Notes: generated by a model from the letters alone, not told the origin. A stretch of DNA of 64,000 nt from Hymenobacter qilianensis (GCF_014489555.1 NZ_CP060784.1:248001-312000); one strand, 5' to 3'; shown: positions 37,967 to 47,790, counted from the stretch's first letter. Numbers and translations are program-made.

Positions 37967-40037
37967 TATTCCGGCTAATTGCCAGAATCTGAGTGGCGGC
38001 GGGTAAAGTAAACCGGAAGGTACTGCCCTGCCCTACTTCACTCTCAAAGGACAATTTTCCGCCGTTACGCTCGACAAAATCCTTGCAGAGCAACAGGCCC
38101 AGACCGGTACCTTTCTCGCGGGCTGTGCCGAGCGTGGTATGAGGCCCACCCTGCCCGAAGATTTTCTCCCGATCGGCAGCGGCAATCCCCGTCCCGGAGT
38201 CGGTGACCGTAATTTCCCACATAGTACCCAAGGGCTGCGCCGCTACGGTTACGGTACCAGCGGCGGGCGTAAACTTAATCGCATTCGCCACCAGATTGCG
38301 CAGCACCAGCCGAATCATGTTCAGGTCGGCGTGCACCACAACGGGCTCTTGCACATGGTTTAGCAAGTGAATCCCTTTTCGCTCGGCATCACTGAGCAGC
38401 AATGACAGTGTCTCTTCCACGATCTCATCCAGGTATACTGGCTCGGGCCGGGTCGCTTCGCCTCCCATTTGCGCCGCCGACCAATTCAACAGGTTGTCAA
38501 GCAGGCTCAAGGTAGTATCCAGCATACGACTGAGCCGCTCGGAGTGCACGGCGAGCCGCTCGGGCGGTAGTGCGCCCATATTCAGCAGAGAAAGCATGGA
38601 ATACAAAGACCCCAGCGGACTGCGCAGATCATGCGAAATCACAGAGAACAGCGTGCTTTTGGTACGATTCAAACGCCCCAGCTCATCCCGCTGCGCCTGA
38701 ATATCTACGTTCTGCTGCTGAAGCAGGCCATTGAGGCGGCGATGGCGTCGCCGACTGCGGTACAGTATAATAGCCAGCGCTATCAGTACAACTGTTCCTG
38801 TCAGGAGCACATTACGCAGCAGTTGCTGACGGCGCAGCTGGCTGGCCTGAATCTGCCGATCTTTAGTCAGGAGCTGGATCTCGCGCTCTTTCTTTTCGGT
38901 TTCGTAGCGCGTCTGAAGTTCAGCTACCTGCGCCGAACGCTGCTCCGCAAACACGCTATCCTGCAGGTCTGCATAGTGACGCAAAGCCTCCAGACTCAAG
39001 GAGTAGCGGTTGTCGCGCTGATAGAGATTGGATAACGATTGATAAATGCTACTGACCCGGCCAAGTGCGCGCGCTTTCCGGGCTAAGGGCAAAGCTTGCT
39101 GCAGATAAGCGCTGGCTTGCTCATGATTACCAATAGAATCGTGGGCGGTGGCCAGGGAGTGCAGTAAGTCGGCTACATAGCCCGGAGCCGTGGTGGGGGG
39201 CAAATTGGTGAGCGCCTGCGTATAAAAGCCCATTGCCACCTCCTGGTTGTTCATGGCCTGATATACCTGCCCAATGCTGGTAAGTGTCTGGCCGGTGCAA
39301 GCGCTATCCTGATACTCTAACGCCTTGCGATAAGCACGTTGCAGGTGGTAGAGCGCGCGGCTGTAATGGCGCTGTTGGCGGTGCACATGCGCCATGTTGT
39401 TCATGGCTACCACCGTCTGGTACTCATTGCCGGCTTTCTGCCAAGTCACCAGCGCCTGCTCGTGGCTTTTCAGGGCCTGGGGCCATTTAGCCTCGCTGGT
39501 ATACAAGTGGCCCAGCAGTTCATATCCCTGAGCCACGCCCGCCAAGTTCTGGAGCACAGTGAATGACTTTAAAGCCAGCAGATAGGTTTCGCGTGCTTTG
39601 CCGGTGTCGCCTTGGCTAAACTGGGCACTACCTAAAGCATAGCGGACACTAGCAGCTTTATAGGCATTGCGCGTACGTACGTGGTAGCGCAGTGCGGCGG
39701 CAAAGTGTGGCACCGCTTCATCGTAGCGACGGAGTGCTTCATAGGCGCGACCCACCTGAAGTTGCGCGGCAGCAGCCTGGGGGGCATTTTTGGCGTTTGT
39801 GGCAGCTTTCAAAGCAAGTCTGGCTTGCTTTAACGAGTTCTGCGGGTCGTCTACGGCAATGGGGTGGCTGGCTTGCTGATGCTGCTGCGCAAAGGTGAGC
39901 GGTTGTGGACTGGCGGCGTGAGCCGCTGAAGCCGCGCTAACGCATATTACTAACCCAATAAATAAAGCAGCCCCAGATTTAAGAGACTGGCTTGAAAACT
40001 CATTAGCTTTCCCTTTTACCCAGCCTACATCCACCAT
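37947..40037 (-). CDS. TPR-containing sensor histidine kinase
   Basis: This protein of about 696 residues has a hydrophobic N-terminal segment, a periplasmic array of TPR repeats, one membrane helix (VLLTGTVVLIALAIILY), a coiled coil and a kinase core: H-box VISHDLRSPLGS, N-box LRNLVANAIKF, G1 DSGTGI and G2 GTGLGLLL. The His is followed by Asp-Leu-Arg as in the HisKA family. The TPR sensor design is common in Bacteroidota. A longer start at 40133 is possible. It converges with and overlaps the LytTR regulator. Confidence 0.88.
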   Translation of the reverse strand: MVDVGWVKGKANEFSSQSLKSGAALFIGLVICVSAASAAHAASPQPLTFAQQHQQASHPIAVDDPQNSLKQARLALKAATNAKNAPQAAAAQLQVGRAYEALRRYDEAVPHFAAALRYHVRTRNAYKAASVRYALGSAQFSQGDTGKARETYLLALKSFTVLQNLAGVAQGYELLGHLYTSEAKWPQALKSHEQALVTWQKAGNEYQTVVAMNNMAHVHRQQRHYSRALYHLQRAYRKALEYQDSACTGQTLTSIGQVYQAMNNQEVAMGFYTQALTNLPPTTAPGYVADLLHSLATAHDSIGNHEQASAYLQQALPLARKARALGRVSSIYQSLSNLYQRDNRYSLSLEALRHYADLQDSVFAEQRSAQVAELQTRYETEKKEREIQLLTKDRQIQASQLRRQQLLRNVLLTGTVVLIALAIILYRSRRRHRRLNGLLQQQNVDIQAQRDELGRLNRTKSTLFSVISHDLRSPLGSLYSMLSLLNMGALPPERLAVHSERLSRMLDTTLSLLDNLLNWSAAQMGGEATRPEPVYLDEIVEETLSLLLSDAERKGIHLLNHVQEPVVVHADLNMIRLVLRNLVANAIKFTPAAGTVTVAAQPLGTMWEITVTDSGTGIAAADREKIFGQGGPHTTLGTAREKGTGLGLLLCKDFVERNGGKLSFESEVGQGSTFRFTLPAATQILAISRNTSVAAG

Positions 40038-40354
40038 TTTCAGGCATGCCCGCACCAGCCACCCTTGACGGGCGCTGGTCGTTAGGAGAGCGCTGAAAAC
40101 GGTCGTAACTATCAAAATATCAACCCAGAACACTATATAGCGCTAAGTTGGTATTTTTTTAGTTAGAAAAAAATACAATTCAAATTCAGTATTCGGTAAA
40201 TAGGCTTCATACCTATATGAAGCCTCAAAAACGCCGGTTTGGCGATAATAATATTCTAAACTGTAATATAATTATTCTTATTATAACAAATACTGAATAC
40301 GCCTCTGATGTCATACACAAAGCGCGAATTCAGCCTACAATATCCTGCTAAGAC
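40038..40354. other. AT-rich intergenic region between kinase gene and crtW
   Basis: The region contains a small hairpin (AGGCTTCATA/TATATGAAGCCT, about 40202-40226) and an inverted pair of TTCAGTATT near 40184 and 40290. Base composition is much more AT-rich than the genes. No gene was supported. Confidence 0.4.
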
Positions 40355-41101
40355 CTACTGCGTGGCGGCTTCTTTGGCCTGCCATAGTCGCCACCAAGGC
40401 AAATAGGGCTGATCATGGTGCTCATAGTGGTAGCCGAAGAAATAACAGCTCATAAAGGCCCACACGTGATGACGAAACTGGCTGCGCGACTTATGCGGGT
40501 TGTGTTCGGCGTGCTCGCCGCGGTGGGGCAGATAGGTACCAAAGAAAAACAGCTGTACCGTAGCCAGAATAGCCGGTATCATCCAGAAGGCAATGACATT
40601 CGCCTGTGGGAAAAACAGTTTTAGCACATTGTAGGTCACCGCCATAAGCACGACCTGCCACCACGTGACGTAGTTCCAGGCAAAGCGCGCCAACCAAGGC
40701 AAAAAACCGGGGTGATGCCCATCATGAAAATCGGGGTCGTCGAGGGTGCCTACGTGGCGATGATGCTGGTGGTGCTTGGGCAACATTCCAGGAAACCAAT
40801 TGAAGGCAAATAGCAGCGCAGCCACGGTGCCCAAACCGTTATTTAGGCGCTTATCAGCGCTTACCACACCATGCATCGCGTCGTGGGCGGTGATGAACAG
40901 GCCAGTGTATAAGTGGGTTTGGATCAGCAATAGCAGATATGGCCACGGCGTACGCCAATTTGGCTCATAAAAAGCCAGCAGAAACGTCAATAAAGCCCCC
41001 CAACTCAGCATAATTACCCCCGCAACGAATACGCCCTTATTACCAACCGGAGCAGGCTTGAGACGAGTAACAGAAGGTTGAGCAGAGGTGGTGGCGTGCA
41101 T
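40355..41101 (-). CDS. crtW: Beta-carotene ketolase, CrtW type
   Basis: This 248-residue membrane di-iron oxygenase has the histidine clusters of CrtW: ITAHDAMHG, HHQHHRHVG, TYLPHRGEH and YHYEHHDQPYLPWW. It adds 4-keto groups to carotenoid rings, giving ketocarotenoids such as those behind the red colour of related bacteria. It lies apart from the other crt genes, downstream of ispH, which supplies isoprenoid precursors. Confidence 0.85.
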   Translation of the reverse strand: MHATTSAQPSVTRLKPAPVGNKGVFVAGVIMLSWGALLTFLLAFYEPNWRTPWPYLLLLIQTHLYTGLFITAHDAMHGVVSADKRLNNGLGTVAALLFAFNWFPGMLPKHHQHHRHVGTLDDPDFHDGHHPGFLPWLARFAWNYVTWWQVVLMAVTYNVLKLFFPQANVIAFWMIPAILATVQLFFFGTYLPHRGEHAEHNPHKSRSQFRHHVWAFMSCYFFGYHYEHHDQPYLPWWRLWQAKEAATQ

Positions 41102-41199
41102 TAAGTAGTGCTAAATTTATGTAGACCAGACGTTTGCTCTCGCAGACGTAGAGCCTTTTAAAGACCAAATACTGGTTTATAGTTCTTTTGACTATGGGT

Positions 41200-42047
41200 T
41201 TAAAGCGCCAGCAGAGCATCGCGCACATCTTCCATCAGCCACATAGGCGTGCTGGTAGCCCCGCAAATACCAACCGACTGCCCCGGCTCAAACCAACTGG
41301 CGCAGATTTCTTCCACCTTTGAAATAAAATGGGTTTGGGGGTTGGTATCCTTGCAGACCTGATAGAGCACTTTCCCATTGCTGCTCTTCGTGCCTGACAC
41401 AAACACAATCTGGTCGAACTGGGCGGCAAACTTGCGCAGATCTTTATCCCGATTGCTTACCTGCCGGCAAATGGTGTCGTTGGCATTAATGGCGTAGCCT
41501 CGCTCCTCCAGTTCGCCCTTAATGCGGTAAAAGCTGTTGGTGCTTTTCGTGGTTTGGCTGTAGAGCGTGATGTTGGGGGCAATTCGTGACCCAGCAGTTC
41601 GTCCAGGTTCTCAAATACTACTGCGTTGCCGCTGGTCTGGCCCAATAGTCCCCGCACCTCAGCGTGCCCATGCTTGCCGTAAATGAAGATTTTCTCCTGC
41701 TTGTCGTAGCTGGTTTTGATGCGGTTTTGCAGCTTAAGCACCACCGGGCACGAAGCATCAATCAGAGTCAGGTTATTCTGTAAGCCGGTTTGGTAGGTGC
41801 TGGGCGGCTCACCGTGGGCCCGAATCAGCACCTTCTCGTCGCGCAACTGCGCTAGAGTATCGTAGTCGATGATGCGCAGGCCGCGCTCTTCCAGGCGCTC
41901 TACCTCCTCATCATTGTGCACAATGTCGCCGAGGCAGTACAGGTAGCCCTGTTCTTCCAGAATATCCTCGGCCATTTGAATGGCATAGATAACGCCGAAG
42001 CAAAAGCCAGAGTTGGGGTCGATACGGACGCTCAGATGGTGCGGCAT
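41200..42047 (-). CDS. ispH: 4-hydroxy-3-methylbut-2-enyl diphosphate reductase (one-base frameshift here)
   Basis: This is the last enzyme of the MEP isoprenoid pathway, a [4Fe-4S] protein. With one base restored in the G5 run at 41575-41579 the frame reads HELPPNITLYSQTTKST and joins both parts into 282 residues. All three cluster cysteines are present: NSGFCFGV, DASCPVV and VGICGATSTP. The ATSTP loop also contacts the substrate. crtW follows downstream on the same strand after about 100 bases. Confidence 0.92.
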
Positions 42048-42243
42048 AAATCGGTAACCAGGAAAACAGCCGGAAGGTTATTGGCCAAAACGTGTCATGC
42101 AGATAAGGTACGCAATAAGTTAGGCTTGTAGTTCAGCTTACGGCGCATAGAAGCTGATTATCTGTGTTCTACAATTTCGGAATTCCTGGCTTTTCTTCAA
42201 AAGGAAAATAACAAGATTAAGCAGTTGTGCACGTTAAAAGGCC

Positions 42244-42789
42244 TTGGGTGATGTAGCTTTGGGAGCCGATTTAGGTGAGCCTTCGCCCAGCCAACTGACC
42301 TTCCTTCTCTCCTACTGCCTCTTGCTTCGCTCCTTTTTTTCCATTACCCTGCTTCAAGTAATAGCATTCGTTTCGGCGGCCTCGGCACTCTGCTGTACCG
42401 GCACCACCGACTCCGATATGCCAGCCAGCCAGGCCATTAGCGGCAGCGTTACTAACCTGCGCAATGCTCGCGGCACCTGCTACGTGTCGCTTTATAATCG
42501 CAAAGAAGGGTTTCCGGGCAAAAAGTCCGTTGCCACTCAAAAAGTGCAGCTAACTGCCAAAGAGTGTGTTTTCGTCTTTGATAAGCTGCCCAAAGGCGAC
42601 TACGCCATAGCTGCCTACCACGACGAGAACAACAACGGCCGCCTCGACACTAACTTTATCGGCCTTCCTACCGAAGGGTATGCCTTCTCTAATAATCCGC
42701 GCGCTCTGATGGGCCCACCGTCTTTTGCCGAGGCGAAAGTGGTGGTACACAGCAGCCGCGTGAAGGTGCAGCTAACGATGAAGTATTAG
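42244..42789 (+). CDS. Exported DUF2141 protein
   Basis: The product is up to 181 residues. A hydrophobic N-terminal segment (SITLLQVIAFVSAASAL) acts as a signal peptide, followed by a DUF2141 beta-sandwich (about residues 60-181) with the family blocks CYVSLYN, FDKLPKGDYAIAAYHDENN and GLPTEGYAFSNN. The role of this family is unknown. The TTG start at 42244 is the longest option; a TAGCTTTG -7-like box at 42254-42261 suggests the true start lies downstream. DUF2141 genes often sit near carotenoid or lipid genes, as here. The gene converges with the next one at a gap of nine bases. Confidence 0.7.
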   Translation: MGDVALGADLGEPSPSQLTFLLSYCLLLRSFFSITLLQVIAFVSAASALCCTGTTDSDMPASQAISGSVTNLRNARGTCYVSLYNRKEGFPGKKSVATQKVQLTAKECVFVFDKLPKGDYAIAAYHDENNNGRLDTNFIGLPTEGYAFSNNPRALMGPPSFAEAKVVVHSSRVKVQLTMKY

Positions 42790-42798
42790 ACTTCGGGA

Positions 42799-43269
42799 TT
42801 AAGCTGCCAGTTGCTCTAGCTCTTGGGCCTGCTCAGCACTCACGTGGCCCCTGCCTATCAGGAAATTACGCACCGTATTGAACGCCTCTGCATCGAGGCC
42901 CGACTGTGGATGCTGCCGCAATGCATCCAGCAGATACTGCCGATCCTCTTCTACATGTGGGCTCAAACCCAAAAAAGCGGGTATATTACTTTCTACACTA
43001 AACCGTAAAAACCGGACCTCGGCACTGTTTGAGTCGGCAGCTACAGCTTGCTCGAAAATGCGAGCGGCCGCCTGCGCATAGGTCAACTTATTAAACATCG
43101 AAGCGTCGCGGGCCCTAATGGCCTCGGAGGCTGCTTTATAAGCCAGCGGCAAAGCTTCGCTGCCCTGGTAGCTGCTCATGAGCTTATAAAACTTCTCTCC
43201 GGCCGATTTATCGGCGGCGGCTTGCTCATAGTGGCTGCGTAGGGTAGCGAGGTCGTAAGAAGAATTCAT
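42799..43269 (-). CDS. Conserved-looking helical protein of unknown function
   Basis: This 156-residue protein has no signal peptide, is mostly helical and Ala-rich, and shows TPR-like pairs of helices (LPLAYKAASEAI, AARIFEQAVAADS). It follows crtB after a terminator and has its own start with no clear promoter. The codon usage resembles its neighbours, so it is probably real. I do not recognise the family. Confidence 0.6.
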   Translation of the reverse strand: MNSSYDLATLRSHYEQAAADKSAGEKFYKLMSSYQGSEALPLAYKAASEAIRARDASMFNKLTYAQAAARIFEQAVAADSNSAEVRFLRFSVESNIPAFLGLSPHVEEDRQYLLDALRQHPQSGLDAEAFNTVRNFLIGRGHVSAEQAQELEQLAA

Positions 43270-43310
43270 AGGATGTGGGTGGGTTTCAAGTTCTGATGTG
43301 GAAGTGTCTG

Positions 43311-43345
43311 AAAAAGCCCCCCAACACCTAGCTGGGGGGCTTTTC
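43311..43345 (-). terminator. Terminator after crtB built from two inverted G6C motifs
   Basis: AAAAAGCCCCCCA (43311-43323) and TGGGGGGCTTTT (43333-43344) are two copies of the window-wide motif in inverted orientation, with a 9-base loop. The minus strand ends in TTTTT after the stem. Confidence 0.9.
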
Positions 43346-43350
43346 TGAGA

Positions 43351-44256
43351 TTATATAGCGCGAAGCCGGTAGCGGAAGTACGAGCCGACCAGCAGTAATA
43401 GTTTTGTATTGTCGGGAACGCGCACGCGGCCGCCAAGAATCTGCGTAGCTGGCAGCTGGCGAATTTTATGAAACAGCTTCAGGTAATACACATACGCCAG
43501 ATATACGCCCAAGCGAGCCGACCGCGGCAACTGCACGATACCCGCGTAACCGGCCTCAAAATCAGAGCGAATGTCAGCCTCAATGTCGCGCTTCACGGCA
43601 TCATTGAAATGCTCGTAGCTAACACCGGGGAAATACACTCGGCCCCGCTCCTCGTAGTCAGAACGGATGTCGCGCAGAAAATTGATTTTTTGAAACGCAG
43701 CGCCCAAGCGACGAGCCGGCTCGCGCAGGCGGTCAAACAAAGCAGTATCGCCCTCACAAAAGATACGCAAACACATCAGCCCTACTACTTCTGCCGAGCC
43801 GTAGATATAGTCATTATAGAGCGATTGATTGTAGTTGCGGTCCTCTAGGTCCATTTCCATACTCCGCAGAAAGGCCTCAATAAACTCCCGATCAATGCCG
43901 TAACGGTGCACCATCAACTGAAACGCGTGCAGCACCGGGCTCAGGCTGAAGCGCGTGTCGAGCGCCTCGTAGGTCTGGCGCCGAAAGTCCGCAAACAGCG
44001 CGGCTTTGTCGTGGTCATGGAAGGTGTCCACGATTTCATCGGCCCAGCGCACAAAGCCATACACGGCATACACCGGCAGGTGAAACCGCGGGTCGAGCGT
44101 GCGAATACCTAACGTAAACGACGTGCTGTAGCGCTTCGTAATCAGCTTACTACACGCCAAGCTGGTTTGATCAAAAAGGGCTACGTGGTCCAAGGCTATT
44201 GAAAGGCGAAGAGGTGAAATGGAGTGACTACCTCCCATAAGTTGGCTGGGGGGCAA
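43351..44256 (-). CDS. crtB: Phytoene synthase
   Basis: This protein of about 301 residues joins two geranylgeranyl diphosphates head to head to make phytoene. The first Asp-rich motif lies in RWADEIVDTF and the second in MEMDLEDRNYN, with the GSAEVVGLM and QKINFLRDI segments of the family. The family similarity begins near LDHVALFDQTS, so the start could be downstream of ATG 44256. It follows crtI by 14 bases in an operon that ends with the terminator at 43311-43345. Confidence 0.92.
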   Translation of the reverse strand: MPPSQLMGGSHSISPLRLSIALDHVALFDQTSLACSKLITKRYSTSFTLGIRTLDPRFHLPVYAVYGFVRWADEIVDTFHDHDKAALFADFRRQTYEALDTRFSLSPVLHAFQLMVHRYGIDREFIEAFLRSMEMDLEDRNYNQSLYNDYIYGSAEVVGLMCLRIFCEGDTALFDRLREPARRLGAAFQKINFLRDIRSDYEERGRVYFPGVSYEHFNDAVKRDIEADIRSDFEAGYAGIVQLPRSARLGVYLAYVYYLKLFHKIRQLPATQILGGRVRVPDNTKLLLLVGSYFRYRLRAI

Positions 44257-44270
44257 TTTGTTCGGGGCGG

Positions 44271-45749
44271 CTAGTCGATTGAGTATTCCTTGAATATTTC
44301 CCCTGCCACTACCTGCCCTGATATCAAAGAGGGCGGCACGCCGGGGCCGGGCACCGTAAGTTGCCCCGTAAAATACAGATTACTTACCTTTTTGCTTTTC
44401 AGCGTAGGCTTGAGAATGGCGGTTTGCTTGAGCGTATTAGCCAAACCATACGCATTGCCCTTGTAGCTATGGTAGTCGGCCACGAAATCGCTATGGGCGT
44501 AGCTTCGCTTGTATATCACCGCATCGCGGATGCTTTGGCCGGTAAGGCGCTCCAAACGGTCCATAATAAGATGGTAATAACGCTCGCGGGTTTTTTCCGG
44601 GTCAGCCAGGTCTGGGGCTACGGGCACCAATAAAAACAGGTTTTCGCAGCCTTCGGGCGCTACCGTAGGGTCGGTTTGGGAAGGCAGCGAGGCGTAAAAC
44701 AGTGGCTTGCTGGGCCATTGTGGCTGCTCGTATATCTCCTGCGCGTGGCGGCCAAAGTCTTCATCGAAGAAGAGGTTGTGATGGCGTAGGTTCTTCAGGC
44801 GCTTATTTACTCCCAGATAAAACAGCAACGATGAAGGCGCCATCGTGCGCGAGTCCCAATACTTTTCGTCGTAGTGCCGATGCTGGGGGGCTAATAATTG
44901 CTGCTCCGCATGATGGTAGTCGGCCCCGGCCACCACAATGTCGGCCGGGCGGAAACCGGCAGCCGTTTGCACGCCCGTAGCACGGCCATTCTCCACCCGT
45001 ATTTCCTGCACTTCCTGATTATACTCCAGCTTCACGCCTTGCTGCTGGGCCACCTGCACCATGCCCTCTACTATTTTGTGCATGCCGCCCCGCGGGTACC
45101 AAGTGCCCAGCGCTAGGTCGGCGTAGTTCATAAGCGAGTACAGCGCCGGTGTGTTTTCGGGCGTTGCGCCCAGAAACAGGACCGGAAACTCCATGAGCTT
45201 AATCAGCTTCTCGTGCTTAAAAAAGCGGCGCACGTGGCGGCTCATACTTTGCAGCACATCCAGACGCACGGCATCTACGAGCAAGCGCGGATCGGCAAAC
45301 TCCAATAGGGAGCGGCCGGGCATATGCACGAATTTGTTGATGCCGACCTCATATTTATAAGCTGCCTGCCGCAAAAACTCATCGAGCTGAGCGGCACTGC
45401 CGGGCTCCAGCTGCTCAAACATGGCCCGAATGGCGGGCATAGCGGCCGGAATATCTAGAAAGTCGTTGTCGCCAAAAATCACAGCGTACGAAGGATCAAG
45501 GCGCACTAGATCATAGAAATCGGCTACCCGGTGCCCGAAGCGAGCGAAGTATTGCTCAAACACGTCGGGCATCCAGTACCAGCTCGGTCCCATATCGAAG
45601 GTGAAGCCCTCGGCCCGAAACACGCGTGCCCGGCCGCCAGGGCCTTCGTTTTTCTCCAGCACCGTGACCTGATAGCCGCGCTGAGCTAGGGAAGTAGCCG
45701 CTGACAGCCCCGCGAAGCCTGCCCCAATAACTAAAACGTGTTTACTCAC
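44271..45749 (-). CDS. crtI: Phytoene desaturase
   Basis: This 492-residue flavoprotein introduces double bases into phytoene to make lycopene or related polyenes. The FAD fold is VIGAGFAGLSAATSLA at residues 6-21, followed by EKNEGPGGRA and the GPSWYWMPDVFE segment. The C-terminal TVPGPGVPPSLISGQ block is the FAD contact of the CrtI family. It heads the crtIB operon. Confidence 0.93.
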   Translation of the reverse strand: MSKHVLVIGAGFAGLSAATSLAQRGYQVTVLEKNEGPGGRARVFRAEGFTFDMGPSWYWMPDVFEQYFARFGHRVADFYDLVRLDPSYAVIFGDNDFLDIPAAMPAIRAMFEQLEPGSAAQLDEFLRQAAYKYEVGINKFVHMPGRSLLEFADPRLLVDAVRLDVLQSMSRHVRRFFKHEKLIKLMEFPVLFLGATPENTPALYSLMNYADLALGTWYPRGGMHKIVEGMVQVAQQQGVKLEYNQEVQEIRVENGRATGVQTAAGFRPADIVVAGADYHHAEQQLLAPQHRHYDEKYWDSRTMAPSSLLFYLGVNKRLKNLRHHNLFFDEDFGRHAQEIYEQPQWPSKPLFYASLPSQTDPTVAPEGCENLFLLVPVAPDLADPEKTRERYYHLIMDRLERLTGQSIRDAVIYKRSYAHSDFVADYHSYKGNAYGLANTLKQTAILKPTLKSKKVSNLYFTGQLTVPGPGVPPSLISGQVVAGEIFKEYSID

Positions 45750-45912
45750 AAAGTATCGATTATGCAGATCAAATGAGATAACCGAAGCCGAAGCCCCGCG
45801 TTTCCAAGCAAGTCAGAGTTCCTGACTGCCCTATCATACCGTTGAGTTGAGCAGAGGTTTACAGATTGCCACTTAAATCCGTGAATCGGCGACATTCTGC
45901 GAAATATGCGAT

Positions 45913-45967
45913 AAAAAAAGCGGGCCGCAGACACGCCACCTTTCGGCTTTGTATTCTGCGGCCCGCT
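45913..45967 (-). terminator. Terminator of the ECF sigma factor gene
   Basis: A 13-bp stem, AGCGGGCCGCAGA and complement, with a 23-base loop is followed on the minus strand by TTTTTTT. Confidence 0.85.
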
Positions 45968-45996
45968 GTACGCCCGGGCGGCGGTATTATCTCTCC

Positions 45997-46518
45997 CTAT
46001 ACTCTACACACCGGGGCGTATACTTTCAATGCCTGCTTTAGCTCTTTGCGGGCAATGTGAATACGGTTTTTAACGGTACCAATCGGAATCTGAAGCTTCT
46101 CGGCAATCTCTAAGTACTTGTAGCCGATGTAGTACATCATAAACGGCGTCCGATAATCGGGCGAGAGCGTCGCAATTGCCTCGTTGATGTCGGTTACTAC
46201 GAAGTCGCTCGAAGCGCCGTTGTGCGTGATGTAGTTCTCGTCGGTATTAAAGTATTGGAAATACTCCGTGCTGTCAATATTGCTATTACGCTTGGTGATC
46301 TTGTTATAGTTGTTGATGAAGGTGTTGCGCATGATGGTATACAACCATGCCTTCAAATTGGTACCAGCCTTAAACTTGTCCTTGTTCAACAACGCCTTGA
46401 GTAAAGTTTCTTGTACCAAGTCCTTTGCATCGTCAGCGTCGCGGGTCAGGTTCATCGCCACGGGCTTCAGCGAATAGGAAATCTTCTGTACTTGATTTGT
46501 GAATTCCAGAGAGGTCAT
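45997..46518 (-). CDS. ECF-type RNA polymerase sigma factor
   Basis: This 173-residue sigma-70 family protein has only regions 2 and 4. Region 2 contains DAKDLVQETLLKAL and WLYTIMRNTFIN; region 4 contains LSPDYRTPF and the helix-turn-helix YKYLEIAEKLQIPIGTVK. No anti-sigma gene is adjacent. It sits between the MerR/B12 regulator and crtIB, each separated by a terminator, and may direct transcription of the carotenoid genes. Confidence 0.92.
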   Translation of the reverse strand: MTSLEFTNQVQKISYSLKPVAMNLTRDADDAKDLVQETLLKALLNKDKFKAGTNLKAWLYTIMRNTFINNYNKITKRNSNIDSTEYFQYFNTDENYITHNGASSDFVVTDINEAIATLSPDYRTPFMMYYIGYKYLEIAEKLQIPIGTVKNRIHIARKELKQALKVYAPVCRV

Positions 46519-46549
46519 GTTGTTTAGCTTTTCGTGGCAAAAAGTTAAA

Positions 46550-46557
46550 CAAATATA
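46550..46557 (-). promoter_or_regulatory. Minus-7 box upstream of the ECF sigma gene
   Basis: The minus strand reads TATATTTG, a full match to TAnnTTTG, 31 bases before the ATG. No matching -33 TTG was found at the usual spacing. Confidence 0.4.
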
Positions 46558-46769
46558 CGAGAATTTTTGAAAGTAGGATAGCTCGGAAGCAATTATTTTT
46601 CTGCGTCTTCTGTACTTGTTTTGATTAACCTAATGTACGAATGCGCTGATAATCAGGGGGAATTACAAAAGCTAAAATCGCTCTTCGCCTGTTTTTGGCT
46701 GATGAACTGTACACTTTGCCAGATCAACTCCCGTTTTCTCACGTTGGAGATTTCAAACCAGACTATACG

Positions 46770-46799
46770 AAAAATGCCTCGTAAAAGCGGGGCATTTTT
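46770..46799 (-). terminator. Terminator of the MerR-family gene
   Basis: The minus strand reads AAAAATGCCCCGC, a short loop, then CGAGGCATTTTT, a stem with small internal mismatches and a T run. The rest of the 46519-46876 gap shows no supported gene; a 65-codon frame there crosses this hairpin. Confidence 0.8.
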
Positions 46800-46876
46800 C
46801 GTGTATTTGGGGCAATAAATTTTCTAAACCGCACGCCTTCAAGCCATACTGTGCAGCTTGGAAGCTATGTTGCTCC

Positions 46877-47764
46877 CTAATGGCGTCGCTCGTCGGCGAG
46901 AGCCAGAAAGTCGGTCATCAGGCGAAGGCGGGCGGCCTTGGGGGGCATTTCCAGCTCCTGATGCTGAGCCTGGCTCCCATACAGGATCACCTCACTTTCG
47001 GGACATAGCCTGGCTAGCTCATTCACATACGCCTGCACATGGTCGCGCTCAGGCAGCGCTGTCATTACACAGCATACAGCATGAGGCTTATATGTATTGT
47101 AAACCAATTCAAGGTCGTTAAGCGGCATGTTCTGCCCCAGATATAAGACATGGTGGCCACGGGAGCGCAGGGCATGGTTCATAAACAGCAGCGCCAGCTC
47201 ATGCAACTCCCCTTCGGGCAGAAACAGCACCCAGCGCCTCGTGGTGGCCGGTGCTACCAGCGGCAGGCTATCGGTAGCAACCAGCATTTTCTGCCGCAAG
47301 AGGTTTGTTACTAAATGCTCCTGCGCCGGATTAACACTACCCGCCTGCCACAAAAGGCCGATCCGCTGCAAAAAAGGATACACCACGTACATGATGGCCG
47401 TTTCGAAGCCCAGCTGCCGGATGGTGCTGGTAAGCACTTTGGTTAGCTGGTGCTCGTTCATTTCGAGCATGGCGGCTAACAGCGCATTTACTTGGCGGGC
47501 ATAATCATGCGGATCATCGGAGCCGGCCAGCACGGCCTGGGTCAACTCTTCCTCGCTAAGGCGGGCAACCTGCGAAATGCGCTGGCCACGGCCACATAAA
47601 GTAGCCACGTTGAGCAACCGACGCAAATCGGCGTCGCAGTAGGTCCGAATGTTGGTAGCAGTTCGTTCAGGGCGCAGCACATTATAGCGCTGCTCCCACA
47701 TGCGAATAGTGGGCGCCTTAATACCTGAAAGATTTTCCAGGTCACTTATTGAGAATTGTCCCAC
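46877..47764 (-). CDS. MerR-family regulator with cobalamin-binding domain (CarH/LitR-like)
   Basis: This 295-residue protein has an N-terminal MerR helix-turn-helix (about 4-70, TIRMWEQRYNVLRP). A four-helix bundle with W139 and E149-H150 (WQAGSVNPAQEH) follows, then a Rossmann-like B12 domain with ELHEL (H178) in place of the usual DxHxxG. This matches the light-sensing CarH/LitR layout. The residue after the Trp, which in Thermus CarH is the His that ligates cobalt after illumination, is Gln140 here. Location between crtZ and crtIB suggests it represses carotenoid genes in the dark. Confidence 0.85.
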   Translation of the reverse strand: MGQFSISDLENLSGIKAPTIRMWEQRYNVLRPERTATNIRTYCDADLRRLLNVATLCGRGQRISQVARLSEEELTQAVLAGSDDPHDYARQVNALLAAMLEMNEHQLTKVLTSTIRQLGFETAIMYVVYPFLQRIGLLWQAGSVNPAQEHLVTNLLRQKMLVATDSLPLVAPATTRRWVLFLPEGELHELALLFMNHALRSRGHHVLYLGQNMPLNDLELVYNTYKPHAVCCVMTALPERDHVQAYVNELARLCPESEVILYGSQAQHQELEMPPKAARLRLMTDFLALADERRH

Positions 47765-47790
47765 TTGGCTTAATTATCAATTACTAACTA

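Noticed and set aside
46621..46818. 65-codon frame between the MerR and sigma genes
   Set aside because: It crosses the MerR terminator hairpin, has no ribosome site or family resemblance, and lies in AT-rich gap sequence.
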